From NCBI GenBank assembly GCA_964490835.1, contig CAZBEA010000007.1:1-29275 (forward strand): DNA of 29,275 nucleotides, written 5' to 3'. Below, piece by piece: positions 28,476 through 29,275 of the stretch. Source of the stretch: CAZBEA01 sp964490835. GTDB taxonomy: Bacteria > Patescibacteriota > Microgenomatia > Levybacterales > GWA1-39-11. Position numbers and translations under genes: made by a program. The notes under the pieces were generated by a model. That model saw only the letters and a program-made list of their open reading frames with translations. It had not been told where the DNA came from and did no database searches. How positions within the stretch are numbered: position 1 is the first letter of the stretch; each line of letters starts with the position of its first letter.

Positions 28476-29275
28476 ATGGCACAAGAAGAGGGTGGATCAA
28501 AATTTTCTTTTTCAAAAAGACAAAAGTTTGTAGCTTTAGTATTGCTTTTATCTGCCGGAATATTTGTATCCGAATTCTTCACGGGAATATATACTGTAAT
28601 AATTTCATTAGGACTTGCAATAATAACCGACGTATTATTATTTTTCATCTTGAGGCGAGATATGAGAGGATGGTCGGCTGTGCCGATTCTTATTTTACCG
28701 TTTTTTTATACACTATCGTGTGGGCTTTTTTACTCGGTTGTTCCTCAGCGGATGATTTCACGAATTTTGATTACATTCTTTTATTCTTTTGGTTTGTACT
28801 CGCTGCTTCTGACCCAAAATATTTTTGCCGTTTCAACGCTCCGAACTATTAATTTGGTACGAAGTGCTCGAATTGTTTCGTTTGTAATTACGATTATCAT
28901 TTTGTTTTTCCTTACAAATACCATTTTTTCTCTGAGGCTTCCGTTTTATATAACACCGTTTTTAGTAGGGTTGATCGCATTTTTGCTGGGATTCCAGTCG
29001 TTATGGATTCGTACAATCGATGGAGCAAGTCAAAGAGACGTATTTCTTCATGGGCTCGTTTGTGCGTTGATGATTTTTCAGCTGGCATGGGCGCTTATCC
29101 TATGGCCGGTACAACCCGCAATTTATACGCTATTTATAACCGGAATGTTTTATACCTATATTGGAGTGTCCCAGGTGTGGTTTGAAAAACGATTATTTAA
29201 AGGAGTATTGTGGGAATATATTTGGGTTGGATTCTTTTCTATCTTGTTTTTGATCGTTTTTTCAGGCTGGGGAAT
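28476..29275 (+). CDS. Polytopic membrane protein, 3' partial
   Basis: An open frame of 266 codons runs from ATG at 28476 to the right window edge without a stop. After a short Ser/Lys-rich start (MAQEEGGSKFSFSKRQK) there are about eight hydrophobic segments (for example VALVLLLSAGIFVSEFF, YTVIISLGLAIITDVLLFF, IVSFVITIIILFFLTNTIF, FYITPFLVGLIAFLLGF, TLFITGMFYTYIGVSQVWF). Short basic loops include LRRDMRG and TLRTINLVRSARI. I do not recognise the family; it has the look of the large uncharacterised CPR integral membrane proteins. No catalytic motif is visible. Confidence 0.75.
   Translation, partial: MAQEEGGSKFSFSKRQKFVALVLLLSAGIFVSEFFTGIYTVIISLGLAIITDVLLFFILRRDMRGWSAVPILILPFFYTLSCGLFYSVVPQRMISRILITFFYSFGLYSLLLTQNIFAVSTLRTINLVRSARIVSFVITIIILFFLTNTIFSLRLPFYITPFLVGLIAFLLGFQSLWIRTIDGASQRDVFLHGLVCALMIFQLAWALILWPVQPAIYTLFITGMFYTYIGVSQVWFEKRLFKGVLWEYIWVGFFSILFLIVFSGWG

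Noticed and set aside
1..29275. UGA recoded to glycine (code 25), as in some CPR phyla
   Set aside because: UGA occurs as the terminal stop at 22302, 26836 and 26944, and no real gene contains an in-frame UGA.
1..29275. CRISPR arrays, insertion sequences, prophage or integrase genes
   Set aside because: No repeat-spacer pattern, transposase or recombinase motif or terminal inverted repeat is visible. The region is chromosomal housekeeping sequence.

Overview
The window looks like a piece of a Patescibacteria (Candidate Phyla Radiation, CPR) genome, probably Microgenomates-like. The class is an inference from general gene style, not a marker-gene result. Supporting signs are very dense packing of housekeeping genes, compact forms of universal enzymes (a 404-residue prolyl-tRNA synthetase without the bacterial editing insert, a 309-residue RF1), an rpsF-ssb-rpsR cluster with no rplI after it, and many lineage-restricted membrane or exported proteins. 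Both tRNA genes lack an encoded CCA. UGA is an ordinary stop (it ends the genes at 22302, 26836 and 26944), so the UGA-glycine code of Gracilibacteria/SR1 is excluded. A run of exactly 100 N at 10377-10476 shows this is a scaffold with a gap of unknown size.

Layout. 1-170: 3' end of prs. 280-1762: three unrecognised genes (acidic coiled coil, 111-residue helical protein, 300-residue acidic protein) with the best Shine-Dalgarno sites in the window and a strong terminator. 1886-8883: proS, a proline-rich tail-anchored protein, a DHH-type phosphoesterase, then on the minus strand hisS-EamA transporter, rpmE and prfA-GDPD. 8974-11471: an orphan 388-residue protein facing an HtrA-type protease broken by the N gap. 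11586-15406: rpsF-ssb-rpsR, a C-terminal processing protease and cysS. 15407-18492: two exported proteins on the minus strand, then a degenerate metallo-beta-lactamase-like protein with dnaB. 18489-21268: a UPF0200-like kinase, maf, tRNA-Ala(CGC), a small membrane protein, an acyltransferase-like protein and tRNA-Leu(CAA). 21337-24284: NIF3-efp-Lgt-like-rlu operon. 24341-28378: CPA2 antiporter, LytR_C protein, a 30-residue membrane peptide, a TPR protein and yebC. 28476 to the end: a polytopic membrane protein cut by the window edge.

Functionally this is mostly translation (four aminoacyl- or release-type enzymes, ribosomal proteins, EF-P, YebC, pseudouridine synthase), replication (DnaB, SSB), envelope proteolysis, and a scattered set of lipid-linked genes (Tat-exported GDPD, LPLAT-like, Lgt-like) that fit an organism remodelling scavenged lipids.

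The most striking signal is regulatory. At about 18 genes a sigma70-type -10 box ends only 5-11 nt before the start codon, often with a -35 box 16-18 nt further up, and no Shine-Dalgarno site is present. This predicts widespread leaderless transcription. The acidic trio, with strong Shine-Dalgarno sites, is the exception. Convergent genes abut or overlap at their stop codons with no intrinsic terminator, and divergent genes share overlapping promoters.
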